Shown here: positions 32,297-42,345 of the stretch, piece after piece
How the letters are laid out: the number at the start of each line of letters is the position of its first letter
Position numbering within the stretch: the first letter of the stretch is position 1
Origin: Dipteris shenzhenensis
Taxonomy: Eukaryota > Polypodiophyta > Polypodiopsida > Gleicheniales
Assembly (NCBI GenBank): GCA_047967505.1
Contig: CM106539.1
Length of the DNA: 64,000 bases
Direction: 5' to 3' (one strand)
Position numbers and translations under genes: made by a program
Notes under the pieces: generated by a model
What the model saw: only the letters and a program-made list of their open reading frames with translations
Database searches by the model: none
What the model was told of the DNA's origin: nothing

Positions 32297-33205
32297 GAAC
32301 AGTAGGAGATCTTTGATTTGTGCCCCCAGTTCTCTACGCTATAGACATGTCCATTGCCTTAACTACATGTTTTACATTACTTTATTGTAGTGTTTAAATT
32401 TTGTAATCGAAATCAAAATTACTCACAGTTGAACCTTGTTCCTACCAGATTTGCTTCATTTGCTAGCTTATGTTCCAAGAGACCTAAATTTCATCAAACA
32501 CATGAGTAAACTTGGTTGGAAAGAGTAAGTTGCTTCAATGGGAATCTGTTTTGTGAACCGTATTGAATTGTTGTTTTATCATCAAGACAGGATTGGGTCC
32601 ACACAATGTAATTGGGCTTTCGCGTGAAGGTGAGGTGGACATGGGTGCCAATTCTGAGGGTTTTACGACTCTTAAATCTACATCGACTACCATGCTTCAA
32701 CACAAATATTGATGGTAGTATCGATGCTTTTGGAACCACATGTAGTAATAACAATCCATATATTGATGCAAATATCAATATCTAAGTAACACCATTTTGA
32801 CACTTATACTTATGCAGGGTCAACATTTGATTGTTTTGGCCCAAAAGATGAGTTTTTAACATCCCTGCATCTTTTGATTATCAAATATAAATGGCATAAT
32901 GTTACATATCAAATCAAATGACAAGGCATGATTTAGATGAATATCATGCCTTTTTGCACCATCTAAAAAACTTGTGTGCATCAGAATATAAATTTTGTGA
33001 CACATAACCACCTTTTTGAATACTTTGTACTTCAAGCAATTATTTTATAAAAAACTTAGATTCTTTCTTTGCTTGCTTGATTTTCCAACCACTTCAACTA
33101 ATTGTCGCTCACTTTTTTGGGCTCGCTCGCTCTATTGACTACCTCCCAAACGAGTGGGCCTAAATAACCTAGATCCCATCAAGCTAAGAATCATTTCTTC
33201 CTTTG
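32297..33205. other. Intergenic stretch without recognisable gene
   Basis: Only short frames. The minus-strand frame at 32494-32778 (94 codons) has no recognisable family signature. Confidence 0.4.
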
Positions 33206-33604
33206 CCTTGACCAAGCCAGCATCACCAATCGAGGTAGCTCTGAATTGCCTGCAGATCTCAATCATTGCGGGTGCACTACACAGGCTCCTCATCACCGGC
33301 ACTCAGACAAAAGCCACATAGGTACACTGTCATGCATTTGATTGATCTACATTGTGTAAAGTTGGTCAAACTTGAAGCCATCACATTTTGCCTTGACTAA
33401 GCCAGCATCACCAATTGAGGCAGCTCTGAATTTGCCTGCAAATCTCAATCATTGGGGGTGCACTACGCAGGCTCCTCATCATTGAGGGTGCACTATGCAG
33501 GCTCCTCATCACCTGCACTCCAACAAAAGCCACACAGGTACACTGTCATGCATCCGATCGATTTACATTGTGCAAGGTTGGTCAAACTTGAAGCCATCAC
33601 ATTT
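33206..33604 (+). repeat. Direct tandem duplication, about 185 bp, within a helicase remnant
   Basis: 33206-33390 and 33391-33604 are copies starting CCTTGACYAAGCCAGCATCA and ending GAAGCCATCACATTTT. The second copy has an extra 34-base internal duplication (GGTGCACTAYGCAGGCTCC at about 33457 and 33489). Confidence 0.85.
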
Positions 33605-34260
33605 TGTACCTACCATACAAATTACCCTACAAAGAAGCATGAGAGGGTCAGTGACAAGCATGTTATGTAATTTTATTTACCGAACCACTAGTGTGTTCCG
33701 CTTCAAAGAATACCATCATATAGAGGGTTGTTCTTCAATGGCCTCCTCCATCAGCCTAGGCTTCCCTTATATCAAACAAAAACACAACACAGTCCTTTTG
33801 ATGATGAATGCCACATCTACGACATCATCAAGATAGAGGATGACTTGGAAATATGTAACAGCGAGTACACCTAGCTAGCAGAAGAGTGGATACAACAAAT
33901 CATGAACATGGCAGTGTAGAAGAGCCCTTTGCTATGAGTAGATATTATGACATCACCAGAGGTCGATGAGCTGAATAACGCAAACCTATTGCATTACCGC
34001 ACACATCTACTGGGATTACTTCATGAGTTTAAGGAGATGGAACATTTCATCCTCACCTTCAAGCAAAGGGTCATATACAATGATATCATCTCAAAAGAGA
34101 AAGGACTTCACATCATCCATGGCACACCGAGAGCACGGAAAACCGTCTTGATAAGATATATCACATACTAGATTGTAAAGTGCAACAAATCTGTCATACT
34201 GACTGCGACCACAGGAGTAGTGGCAATGCACATTAGACGCATCACTATAACTACATGATA
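33500..34260 (+). pseudogene. Second PIF1/Helitron-type helicase remnant
   Basis: Parallels the helicase at 5304-7235. The segment after the duplication reads YTVMHPIDLHCARLVKLEAI, the counterpart of VSVMHPIDTYCSCPSVMENL in the other copy. After a broken middle part, the frame at 33947-34171 contains LLHEFKEMEHFILTFKQRVI and then the Walker A region, where GTPGSGKT has become GTPRARKT, followed by VLIRYITY, a stop, and SVILTATTGVVAMHIRRI. The rest of the helicase is missing. Orientation is opposite to the other remnant. Confidence 0.7.
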
Positions 34261-34360
34261 TATGTCTTGAAGGGTACTTACATTGGATAGAGGTTCAAAC
34301 CACTAAGAATCAAATTTGGAACCCTAAAAAGGACATTTTTATTTCAAGCTAAGTTACCAA

Positions 34361-34645
34361 ACTGGTGCTATCAATCAAGTATTCCTTGTGTTTGGGGGAA
34401 AAAAGTACAATTGCTAGTTCTTATGTTGCCACAACTCTTACATCATAGCTTAATTTTGTTTGATTACTGAAAGCTTGATGGGCAGATTCGATGCTTCATC
34501 TTTTTTTTCCTTGTTTGGGGGACAAAGGGGGAGATATGGAAAGAAGCATGGGCTGGGTTCCAACCTCTAGCACTCCATTGGTAGGTTGTAGGCCACACCA
34601 ACTTGCATAATCTTGTTTTTTTTAATGGCACAAAAGTCTACAAGG
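34361..34645 (+). repeat. Dispersed repeat, copy A
   Basis: Shares order and wording with 36605-36890: a TTGTGTTTGGGGGAAAAAA start, the core GAAAGCTTGATGGGCAGATTC, and the end CTCCATTGG followed by GTAGGCCACACCA. The two copies are in the same orientation and about 2.25 kb apart. Confidence 0.65.
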
Positions 34646-36604
34646 TTGTTGGGTGGTGCTTGTCTCCGATTCTTTACAAAAGTGGACTATCAGAGTGGAC
34701 TAATCTTGTTGGGTAGTGCTTGTCTTTTGATTCTTTTTCAACAAGGATTTTGAGGGATTTAAATTGATTTAATAGATTTTTAAAATAAAAAAACATTTTA
34801 AAAACTCGCTTGATCAAGGATTTTTTTTCCTCAGTAGTTGCTAGATTGGTCAACGTTTATCAAAACATAGTTTTCTTGCTACCATGTGATAACTATTACT
34901 TGTATATGAAAAAAGCAAAAGATATTAAGTGGTATATTCTTGCTCAACTAATTACCACATTTTGCATATAAAAGACGTTTGAAAAAAATACTTGCTAGTC
35001 AATGACGTGAATCTTTTCTAATGGCACACCTTTGGCATGCATGAAAGACTAGTTCTTTAGATGCCATTCCCACATTGACAAAGAAGCTCAAACCTAGTGA
35101 AATCAGGTTGTTTTGTAGCATTCGTATGTGTTCTTGCAAGAAAATTGTTGGCAAAGATGGGGCAGAAAAAGAAGCCTTGAGCGACCTAATTTTTGCACTC
35201 GGGAGCAAAATTCGGGGCTCCAAGCTATTAATGCGATGCAATTGGTGGAATGAAAGCCCAATACAACAATTTCATTAACAAACTAGACATAGCAGAGACA
35301 CGTAAGAGCAAACAACTCGCTCAGCGCGACCCGCTAAGCTACTGAGCTTCTTGCTAATGTGGGAATGAGAACCATTATTTGTTCAAAAGAAACTATAATT
35401 CAAAATTGTGATTTATACATCCCTCAACATTTCAAGCAATATATGAAGTACATGTATTTGCATGTTAATACAAAATAAGAAACATATACACATCACGGGA
35501 TAGAAATAACGATCATTCATATTAAGAAGCAACATATACATAATTTTTAACATTTAAAAACTCTCAATAAATAAGTCTAGGCTACATACGAAAATCCTTG
35601 GAAGCAATTAATTAGTCGGGGCACAAGATCCTATAGAAAAGGGTGGTCCAAAAAGGGTGCAATTAAGGCTGCCTTTGGAATCTTCTAGCCATCGCTGCCC
35701 TCTCTCCCTATAAATCGCTCATGCCTTGCTCACTCTCTCTCTTGCGCTAAGTGTGCTTGATGCCTCTCTCTCACTCTACAAATCCCCCTCCCTACCTCCC
35801 TCCCTCACTCCCTGCCTCTCTCTCACTCTACAAATCCCCCTCCCTACCTCCCTCCCTCACTCCCTCCCTCTCTCTCTCTATCTCTCTACAAATCGCTCCA
35901 TCTGCCCTCTCTCCTTCTACAAATTGCCCTATGTGACCGAGGTGAAAGACGGCTCTTGAGAGTGAAATCTACGGGAATTGAGGCGAGATGAAGGCCCAAC
36001 GAAGAGAAGGTCAAGGGTGGAGCGAGGGAGAGGGAGAGAGCGGGAGAGGCGCAGGGAACAGTGCAAGTGTATTGATAGATATGATTTTTGGAAGATGGAG
36101 AGACGAATTGCATCAGATCTCAAAAACACGAATTGCACCCAAAAGACCTTCTGACTTCCCCTGCTCTTGCTAGTCGCCCTGCCACCTCCGTAATGACCCA
36201 AAAACACGAATTGCCTCTCTCTCAAAAACCACAGGATTTTTCTTCGAAAAAATAGGAGTTCGATCCAATTGATCGCAGATCGAAATCATGAATAGTTTGT
36301 GAGATATACGATTTTAGAATAGGAGAGGGTGAAAAGTACAACATGTTCATTGCAAACACTTGTTGAAATTAGCAACATAAAAATTATATTGCTAGTTAAC
36401 TTCAATATAAAAAATAATTGAAAAATTTAATTATTACTTGCATTTGAAAGAAACAACTAAAATTAAAAGTACACCTACTTAGAAGGCAAGCATTCATACA
36501 GAAAGACAACATGCAAGGCCTTATTGGTTTTTCTGCGTTGGAAAGGCCATACTCTTAGATTGATGTGTGTAGTATTCTAAACACTATCAGTCTCGACGAT
36601 TGTG
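34646..36604. other. Non-coding stretch between direct repeats
   Basis: No gene recognised. A CT-rich tract at 35700-35900 (listed separately) is preceded by a TATA-like CCCTATAAATC at about 35706, but no open frame follows it. A 67-codon frame at 35075-35278 has no recognisable features. Confidence 0.4.
35755..35900. repeat. CT-rich tandem repeat, period 52 bp
   Basis: TGCCTCTCTCTCACTCTACA begins at 35761 and 35813. Each unit continues with AAATCCCCCTCCCTACCTCC. It degenerates into (CT)n by 35885. Confidence 0.85.
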
Positions 36605-36890
36605 TGGTGTAATCCTTCCTTTTTACTTATCAATAAACTACTCTTGGTGTTTGGGGAAAAAACATGGCTCTTATGAACTACTTTACATTTTGTTAGGCTA
36701 TTGAAAGCTTGATGGGTAGATTCGGTACTCGACGCTCCATCTTTTCTTACATTTTGTTGGACTACTGAGGGATTCACTCCATTGGGGGATTGGAGGCCAC
36801 ACCTTTTCTTTCTTTTTATAAGATTGAGAAGAAGCACAAGTGGGGTTCCACTCCATTAGGGGATTGGAGGCCACACCAGCTGGCCTAAGA
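36605..36890 (+). repeat. Dispersed repeat, copy B
   Basis: Counterpart of 34361-34645. In this copy the terminal module (CTCCATTGGGGGATTGGAGG then CCACACC) is itself duplicated, at about 36776 and 36860. Confidence 0.65.
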
Positions 36891-36914
36891 GGGCTTCTTT
36901 GTGCTTGCTAGTTG

Positions 36915-37050
36915 GGTCACGCTAGCTCTGCTGGTAGGCAAACTGCATCTCCCATGTTAATTCCTAGAGATGGGCCTGTAAAAGCGGCATCGTGGTGGCC
37001 AGCTTGCCAAGCATGGGGATGTGATCAGTGTGCGGTTGAACTCCTGAGCC
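36915..37050 (+). repeat. Possible tRNA-derived (SINE-like) sequence
   Basis: TAGCTCTGCTGGTAGGCAAA at about 36923 resembles a pol III box A (TAGCTCAGTGGTAGAGCAA), and GGTTGAACTCC at 37034-37044 resembles a box B (GGTTCGAATCC). The spacing of about 110 bases is too long for a tRNA gene. No A tail or target duplication was seen, so this is only a suggestion. Confidence 0.25.
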
Positions 37051-37079
37051 TGGTAAATCTTTTTCTAGCAATGCCTCTG

Positions 37080-37205
37080 AAGAGGTCGTGCTATAGGAGA
37101 ATTGGTTTCTCCTTAATTTGTAGAGGTCGTGCTATAGTGGAGAATTGGTCTCTCCTTAATTTGTAGAGGTCGTGCTATAGGGGAGAATTGGTCTCTCCTT
37201 AATTT
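37080..37205 (+). repeat. Tandem repeat, 3 x about 42 bp
   Basis: Units starting AGAGGTCGTGCTATAG at 37081, 37122 and 37165, each followed by GAGAATTGGTYTCTCCTTAA. Confidence 0.9.
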
Positions 37206-37241
37206 TTGAATTAAGTTACGAGTTTTAAAACTCCCCTTCAT

Positions 37242-37348
37242 AAAGCTCGTCCCACAAAACCTTTGACTTTCATTTAAAAATTGCTTGTGGGTGTAAAGCT
37301 CGTCCAACAAAACCTTTGACTTTCATTTTAAAATTGCTTGTGGGCTGT
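37242..37348 (+). repeat. Tandem duplication, 2 x 53 bp
   Basis: Units starting AAAGCTCGTCCMACAAAACC at 37242 and 37295, nearly identical. Confidence 0.9.
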
Positions 37349-37377
37349 AAAGCAGAAATTCGTGAAAGAGAAGGAGA

Positions 37378-37460
37378 AGAAGAGAGAGAGAGAGAGAGAG
37401 GAGAGAGAAGATAGAGAGAGAAAGAGGCTAGAGAGAAGAGGAGGAGAGAGAGAGTCACCG
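37378..37460. repeat. (GA)n tract upstream of the TNL gene
   Basis: Purine tract of GA with interruptions, 0.3 kb before the TATA box of the resistance gene. (GA)n elements are common in plant promoters. Confidence 0.85.
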
Positions 37461-37711
37461 ACCTTCGTGACAAAGACCTCGTCTCACCTTCACCGACCGC
37501 TCCTCTCCTCCACTCCTTGCTGGCCTCCGAGACGAGAGAGAAGCGTTGGCAGTGGTGAATCGGTGATGTCAAGATAGGGGGGGGTTGTCTTTCTACATTG
37601 AATGCGCGTGCAGCCTCCATGTGCAGGGCCCGGGGGGATTGAATCGTCATCTTTCTTCATTACCTGCAGAGACCGAGCCCAGATAGGGGATGCAAATCTA
37701 CAAGCTACGTA

Positions 37712-37757
37712 GATGTGTCCTAAAGACAACGACTGATGTGTCCTAAGGACAACGACT
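37712..37757 (+). promoter_or_regulatory. Duplicated 23-bp module just upstream of the TNL TATA box
   Basis: GATGTGTCCTAARGACAACG begins at 37712 and at 37735, two adjacent 23-bp copies differing at one base. They end 20 bases before the TATA box. A regulatory role is inferred from position only. Confidence 0.5.
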
Positions 37758-37777
37758 GGCGAACAGCATTACACCGC

Positions 37778-37784
37778 TATAAAA
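37778..37784 (+). promoter_or_regulatory. TATA box of the TNL gene
   Basis: TATAAAA in the context CCGCTATAAAACG. It predicts transcription starting near 37808-37815, which favours the ATG at 37838 over the in-frame ATG at 37736. Confidence 0.65.
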
Positions 37785-37837
37785 CGACCGCGATACCGGC
37801 ATCTTCCCTGAGTTTCATTTCCTTTGTAAAAGCGGAC

Positions 37838-38345
37838 ATGGCCTCCAGCGTGGTCACCTCCCTACTGGCCCTGGCCATCTCCCTTTGCCTCGCCCTCTTC
37901 TACCGAACCACAGACCTCGCCGTGGCGTTGGCCCTGGCCCTCTCCCTTGCCCTCCTCTACCGCACGGTCTCCCGCGTCCTCACCAAACGTCCCCCATCCT
38001 CTTTCCTCCTCGCCAGCGCCCTCTCCCTCTCCCTCCTCTGCCGCACCTCCCCCCTCGCCCTCGCCCTCTCCCTCGCCCTTGCCCTCACCCTCCTCTACCG
38101 CACCTTCTCCCTCCTCCACCGCACCTTCTCCCGCCTCCCCCTCTCCTTCTCCCGCCTCCGCTCCAAGCTCCCCCCTCCCCCCTTCCTCATCCTCGCCCTC
38201 ACCCTCTCCCTCTCCCTCCTCTACCGCACCTCCCTCCTCGCCCTCTCCCTCTCCCTCGCGCTCTCCCTCTCCCTCTCCCTTGCCCTCCTCTACCGCACCA
38301 CCTTCTCCCGCCTCCGCCTCGTCACCAAGCTCCCCCCACCCCCCA
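37838..38345 (+). other. Hydrophobic YRT-repeat region of the TNL, on a pyrimidine-rich tract
   Basis: The coding strand is a nearly pure C/T-rich tract (CTCCCTCGCCCTC-type units with CTACCGCAC between). Translated, this gives Leu/Ala/Ser runs followed by L(L/F)(Y/C)RT about six or seven times. Because of the base composition, all other frames are also open here (Pro-rich on plus, Glu/Gly-rich on minus). Those are shadows. Confidence 0.75.
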
Positions 38346-41300
38346 CTGTTCCACCACCTATGCATCCGGCTATTGGCTCGCATGACGTGTTCATCAGTCA
38401 TCGTGGAATACCGATGAAGCGCACACTTGCAAATCATCTTTACTATAGTCTGAAACAACATGGGATCAAAGCATTTTTGGACATGGAGGAGTTGCCTCCA
38501 GGCATTGACGTTCGCTCTTTCATGCTGGAAGCTACCCGGAGAGCAATCATTCAAGTGCCTATCTTTACTAGAATATACGGATCGTCTACGTGGTGTTTGG
38601 ATGAACTTGTAGAAATGATGAAGAGTACCAAGAGCTCTAGTAATGCCAAGGTATTGCCGGTCTTTTATGACGTGAAGTCAGAAGAGCTTAGGCGGAAGGA
38701 CGGGCCGTTTGCAGAGGCTATCAAGGCCCATCGAAAAGAAGGCAAGCACGACGAAGACACGATCAAGGGGTGGGAAGATGCTCTACACGACGCTTCCTGG
38801 CTGGAGGGGTTCCGGCTGGAGAGCTATAACGGGTAAGTACCTGAATCGATCAGCTTTGTTTTGGCATCCCCAATTCCTTGCTGGTGCTTGTGAGTCCTAC
38901 TTTTCATAACCATTTTTGTACTTCCTTCTTCCTACTTGTCAAACGTAGTACTCTTCAATAAGCTATACAACACGCTGAATGTGCAGATTTGAAGGGGAGT
39001 TGATCCAAGCTCTTGTAGAGGAGATAGAAAAAGAGATGCAAGATAGGGCTCTCGTGGAGGAAGATCAGCTTGACACAGTTGGGTTGGAGGAGAGGGTCGA
39101 TGATGTGTTGAAGCGGCTTCATTTGAAGGAGAAGAGTAATGTGTACTTCGTTCTGCTTTTTGGTATGGGTGGGATTGGCAAGACCACTCTTGCTCGAGCT
39201 ATTCACAAGAGACTTGGAAAGGAGTTCCCAGGAGCAAGCAGCATGGTGGAAAAATGTGCGGATAAGAAAGCAAGTCAAATACAAACCGAGCTGCTCAAGG
39301 ATTTGCTGTGCGAGGACAATCATGTACTAAAGAAATTCACGAAGGGAGAACGTTTAAAACGTGGCTTAAAGGAGAAGAAGGCTTTGATCATATTGGATGA
39401 TGTGAAGAACTATGACTCCATCACGAACGTTATAGATCCTACATCTCTTAAGCCGGGAAGTAGAATTCTTGTCACGTCTAGGGACCGAGCAGTATTTCCT
39501 CATGAGAACGACTTCCGTGATGTGTTCAAGGGTGAGCGCTACGAGGTACCAGACCTGGACTCTCGTAAGTCCTTACGACTTTTCTGTCTTCATGCTTTTA
39601 AGAAGCCTTCTCCAGCGCCAGGTTTTGAGGGGCTAGCAAAGACGATTAGTGAAGCTTGCAGTGGACTTCCCCTTTCGCTAGAGGTGCTTGGTCGTCATCT
39701 TAGAACGAGGAAAGAAAAGGAATTCTGGGAGGAAGCAATCGCGATGTTAAGGAGCAATGCGCACCGAGGCATAGAGAACCAACTGATGATTAGTTACAAT
39801 GCCCTTGCCAAGCATGAGCAGGAAATGTTTCTAGATGTGGCCTGCTTCTTGATTGGTGAACACAGGCGGAGTGCCGAGTACTTTTGGCATGATTTGGTGG
39901 GGTGGAAAAGTGGTCTAGAGAGGTTGATAGAACTCTGTCTGGTGAAGGTGTATGAAGACAAGTCCCCTAGGCGGGAGCAGATGAACAAACACAAGCGCCT
40001 GACAATGCACGATCACCTGAGGGACTTGGGGAGAGGCATCGTGAAGGAGGAATACAAAAAGTCAGGCAAATTGAGTCGGATCTGGGATAATGACTTCTTG
40101 TCGCAACTGTCGCAAAGTACGCAGGTATTTACTTCGCTCTTTACTTCTCCGTTTTCAGCACATGAAAGCAAATACAGATATCCAAAAAGAAACCTGGTCT
40201 AGTGGTCGGTCATCCTACTCTTTGATTGGTTTCTTTTCTTTTACTTACATTTGTTTTGAACTTTGTTTCTCGTGCATCCTTGATCTTACGACGTCTGTTC
40301 ACCTCTCTTCGGGCTATATTGAGTGGATTTTGCAGTAATGGGAAATATATGAATGAATGAATGTAGATTTGTGATGAGAATGATACGGCGTTGTTTGTGG
40401 TTGCAGGGTCTTGATCAAATCCGTGGGGTTACTGCGTCCTTGCCTAGTTTGAACGCAGGTTTACTTTCCCAAATGCGATCTTTACGATTGCTTTTTTTAC
40501 AAAATACACGCATAGATGGTGATGTTGAGCTGTTAAAAGGGTTGCAAATCAAGTGGTTGAGCTTTCGTGGTAAAGTTCCACCTAAAGAATTATACTCGGA
40601 GTTTCTTACTGTGCTGGAATTCGTTGCGGACACACGAATATGGGTACCTTACTATTCCCTTTTTTCTGTTGGATTTCATGAGGCGTGAGTGAACTATCAT
40701 TTCATATAAGAGTGAATTTAAGAAGCCCAATATCCCATACTTTAAAGCGTGGCAATATTTTACTGAAGACTTGCAGTTGTCACAAGACGTTATATCTCTT
40801 GAAAGTTTAGATGTAGCTTAGCTGTGAATGCAACACGAAAAAAGTTTAGATTTCCTAACGTTTGGATCATGTACTTTACAGATTGAATTGCCCTTTTCTT
40901 GCAAGCTGCAGAAGCTTGACATTGACGTGAAGGCGTGGGGAGAGCTATCTTACGATCTTAGAACTCTTGAAAGTCTAGGATCTCTTGAAAATCCATCTCC
41001 TCTTGAAAATCTCTCTCTTGAAAGTCTAGGATCTCTTGTAAGTCTAGAAGAGTTGGACGTACGTGGCATCCATAATCTTCCGTCTTCGTTCCAAAACTTG
41101 AAAAAGTTACGAAAGCTTGGCATGTATCGGTGCAGCAACTTGAAGGAGCTACCAGAAAGGTTTGGGTTTCTTGAAAGTCTAGAAGACTTGAGTGTAGTCG
41201 GCTCAGCAATCGCCAAGCTTCCTCCTTCCTTCAGCCAGCTAGAAAAGCTACGGACGCTCGTCATGAATAAGTGCCAAGGGCTGAAGGAGCTACCCGAAGA

Positions 41301-42189
41301 TTTTGGATCTCTTCAAAGTTTAGAAGAGTTGGTTGTAAATGGCTCAGCAGTCGCCAAGCTTCCTCCTTCTTTCGGGCAGTTGAAAAAGTTAAGGAAGCTT
41401 GACATGGCTGGGTGCAAGGAGCTGAAGAAGCTACCTGAAGATTTCGGGTCTCTTGAAAGTCTCGAAGAGTTGGACGTAAGCGGTTCAGCAATCGCAGAGC
41501 TTCCTTCTTCCTTCGGGCAGTTAGAAAAGCTACGGAAGCTGGACATGGATGGGTGCCAAGGGCTGAAGGAGCTGCCCAAAAATTTTGGGTCTCTTCAAAG
41601 TCTAGAAGAGTTGTGTATACGCGGCTCAGCAGTCGCCAAGCTTCCTCCTTCCTTCGGGAAATTGGGAAAGCTACGGAGATTCTACATGGGTGGGTGCAAA
41701 GGGCCAAAGGAGCTACCTGACGATTTTGGGTCTCTTCAAAGTCTAGAAGAGTTGGATGTCCGCGGCTCAGCTCTCGCCAAGTTTCCTCCTTCCTTCGGGC
41801 AGTTGATAAAGCTACGGAAGCTTCACGTGGTTGGGTGCAAAGGACTGAAGGAGCTACCTCACGATTTTGGATCTCTTGAAAGCCTGGAAGAGTTGAGTCT
41901 AAGCTGCTCACCCATCTCCCAGCTTCCTTCTTCCTTCGGGCAGTTGGGAAAGCTACGGAAGCTTGACTTGTCTCAATGCAAAGGGCTGAAGGAGCTAACA
42001 GTTTTGGGTTCTCTCAAAAGTCTAAGACAATTGAGTTTTACATTTAAGGGGAAGCCTTCGAGGGACAATGACATTGTGGTTGAGGCCGGGTTCACAACAG
42101 CCAAGAGAAAAAGAAATAAGAGGATGGCTACGGGAGAGGTGCGGTTCACACGAGAAGGTATCTTTTTTTATAGAAGGGTTGCCATATAG
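37838..42189 (+). CDS. TIR-NBS-LRR immune receptor with N-terminal hydrophobic repeats (4 exons)
   Basis: Predicted exons 37838-38832, 38987-40124, 40407-40643 and 40882-42189 (all GT-AG, phases consistent) give about 1225 residues. Residues 1-180 are hydrophobic: several Leu/Ala/Ser-rich segments, most ending LLYRT, separated by basic Pro-rich linkers, suggesting a multi-pass membrane region. The TIR domain starts at about 181 ([10 protein letters not shown]) and ends at the first intron, as is usual in TNLs. The NB-ARC domain has P-loop GMGGIGKTT (about 391), kinase-2 [33 protein letters not shown] and [10 protein letters not shown] (about 672). LRRs follow. NB-ARC proteins are ATP/ADP-switched pathogen sensors, and TIR domains act as NADases in signalling. 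All key motifs are present, so it is probably functional. The donor at 40643 is a choice; a stronger-looking GTGAGT at 40685 is out of phase with exon 4. Confidence 0.88.
41200..42045 (+). repeat. LRR array with exact 141-bp register
   Basis: A 47-residue module (two LRRs: [17 protein letters not shown], then [10 protein letters not shown], then [14 protein letters not shown]) repeats without indels. Its GSA codons start at 41200, 41341, 41482, 41623 and 41764, with the diverged sixth copy ([11 protein letters not shown]) at 41905. This points to recent tandem expansion within the LRR exon. Confidence 0.95.
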
Positions 42190-42340
42190 TTACAATGAAA
42201 TCTGATTGTTGTAGTGGATGGAGGATAGAGGCAGAGGGATTCAATTACCATCTTTTTTTATAGAAAGGTTGCCATATAGTTACAATGAAATCTGATTGTT
42301 GTAGTGGATGGAGGATACAAGCACAGGGATTCAATTACCA
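42161..42340 (+). repeat. Tandem duplication, 2 x 90 bp, at the 3' end of the TNL
   Basis: Copies at 42161-42250 and 42251-42340 (TCTTTTTTTATAGAARGG start, AGGGATTCAATTACCA end) are nearly identical. The TNL stop codon (42187-42189) lies inside the first copy, and a splice-donor-like AAG|GTATCT sits at 42157/42158. Confidence 0.9.
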
Positions 42341-42345
42341 TAGCA

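Noticed and set aside
36915-37050. A true tRNA gene
   Set aside because: Box A and box B-like words are about 110 bases apart and no cloverleaf can be drawn. Kept only as a weak SINE-like suggestion.
37736-37838. Upstream in-frame ATG of the TNL at 37736
   Set aside because: It lies upstream of the TATA box at 37778-37784, so it would not be in the transcript. ATG 37838 was chosen.
37862-38554. 230-codon minus-strand frame and Pro-rich plus-strand frames over TNL exon 1
   Set aside because: Shadows of the pyrimidine-rich coding tract. The YRT-repeat/TIR frame alone joins in phase with the later exons.
40950-41911. Minus-strand frames of 83-216 codons over the LRR exon
   Set aside because: Repetition of the 141-bp LRR module keeps the antisense frame open. 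The sense frame has clear LRRs.
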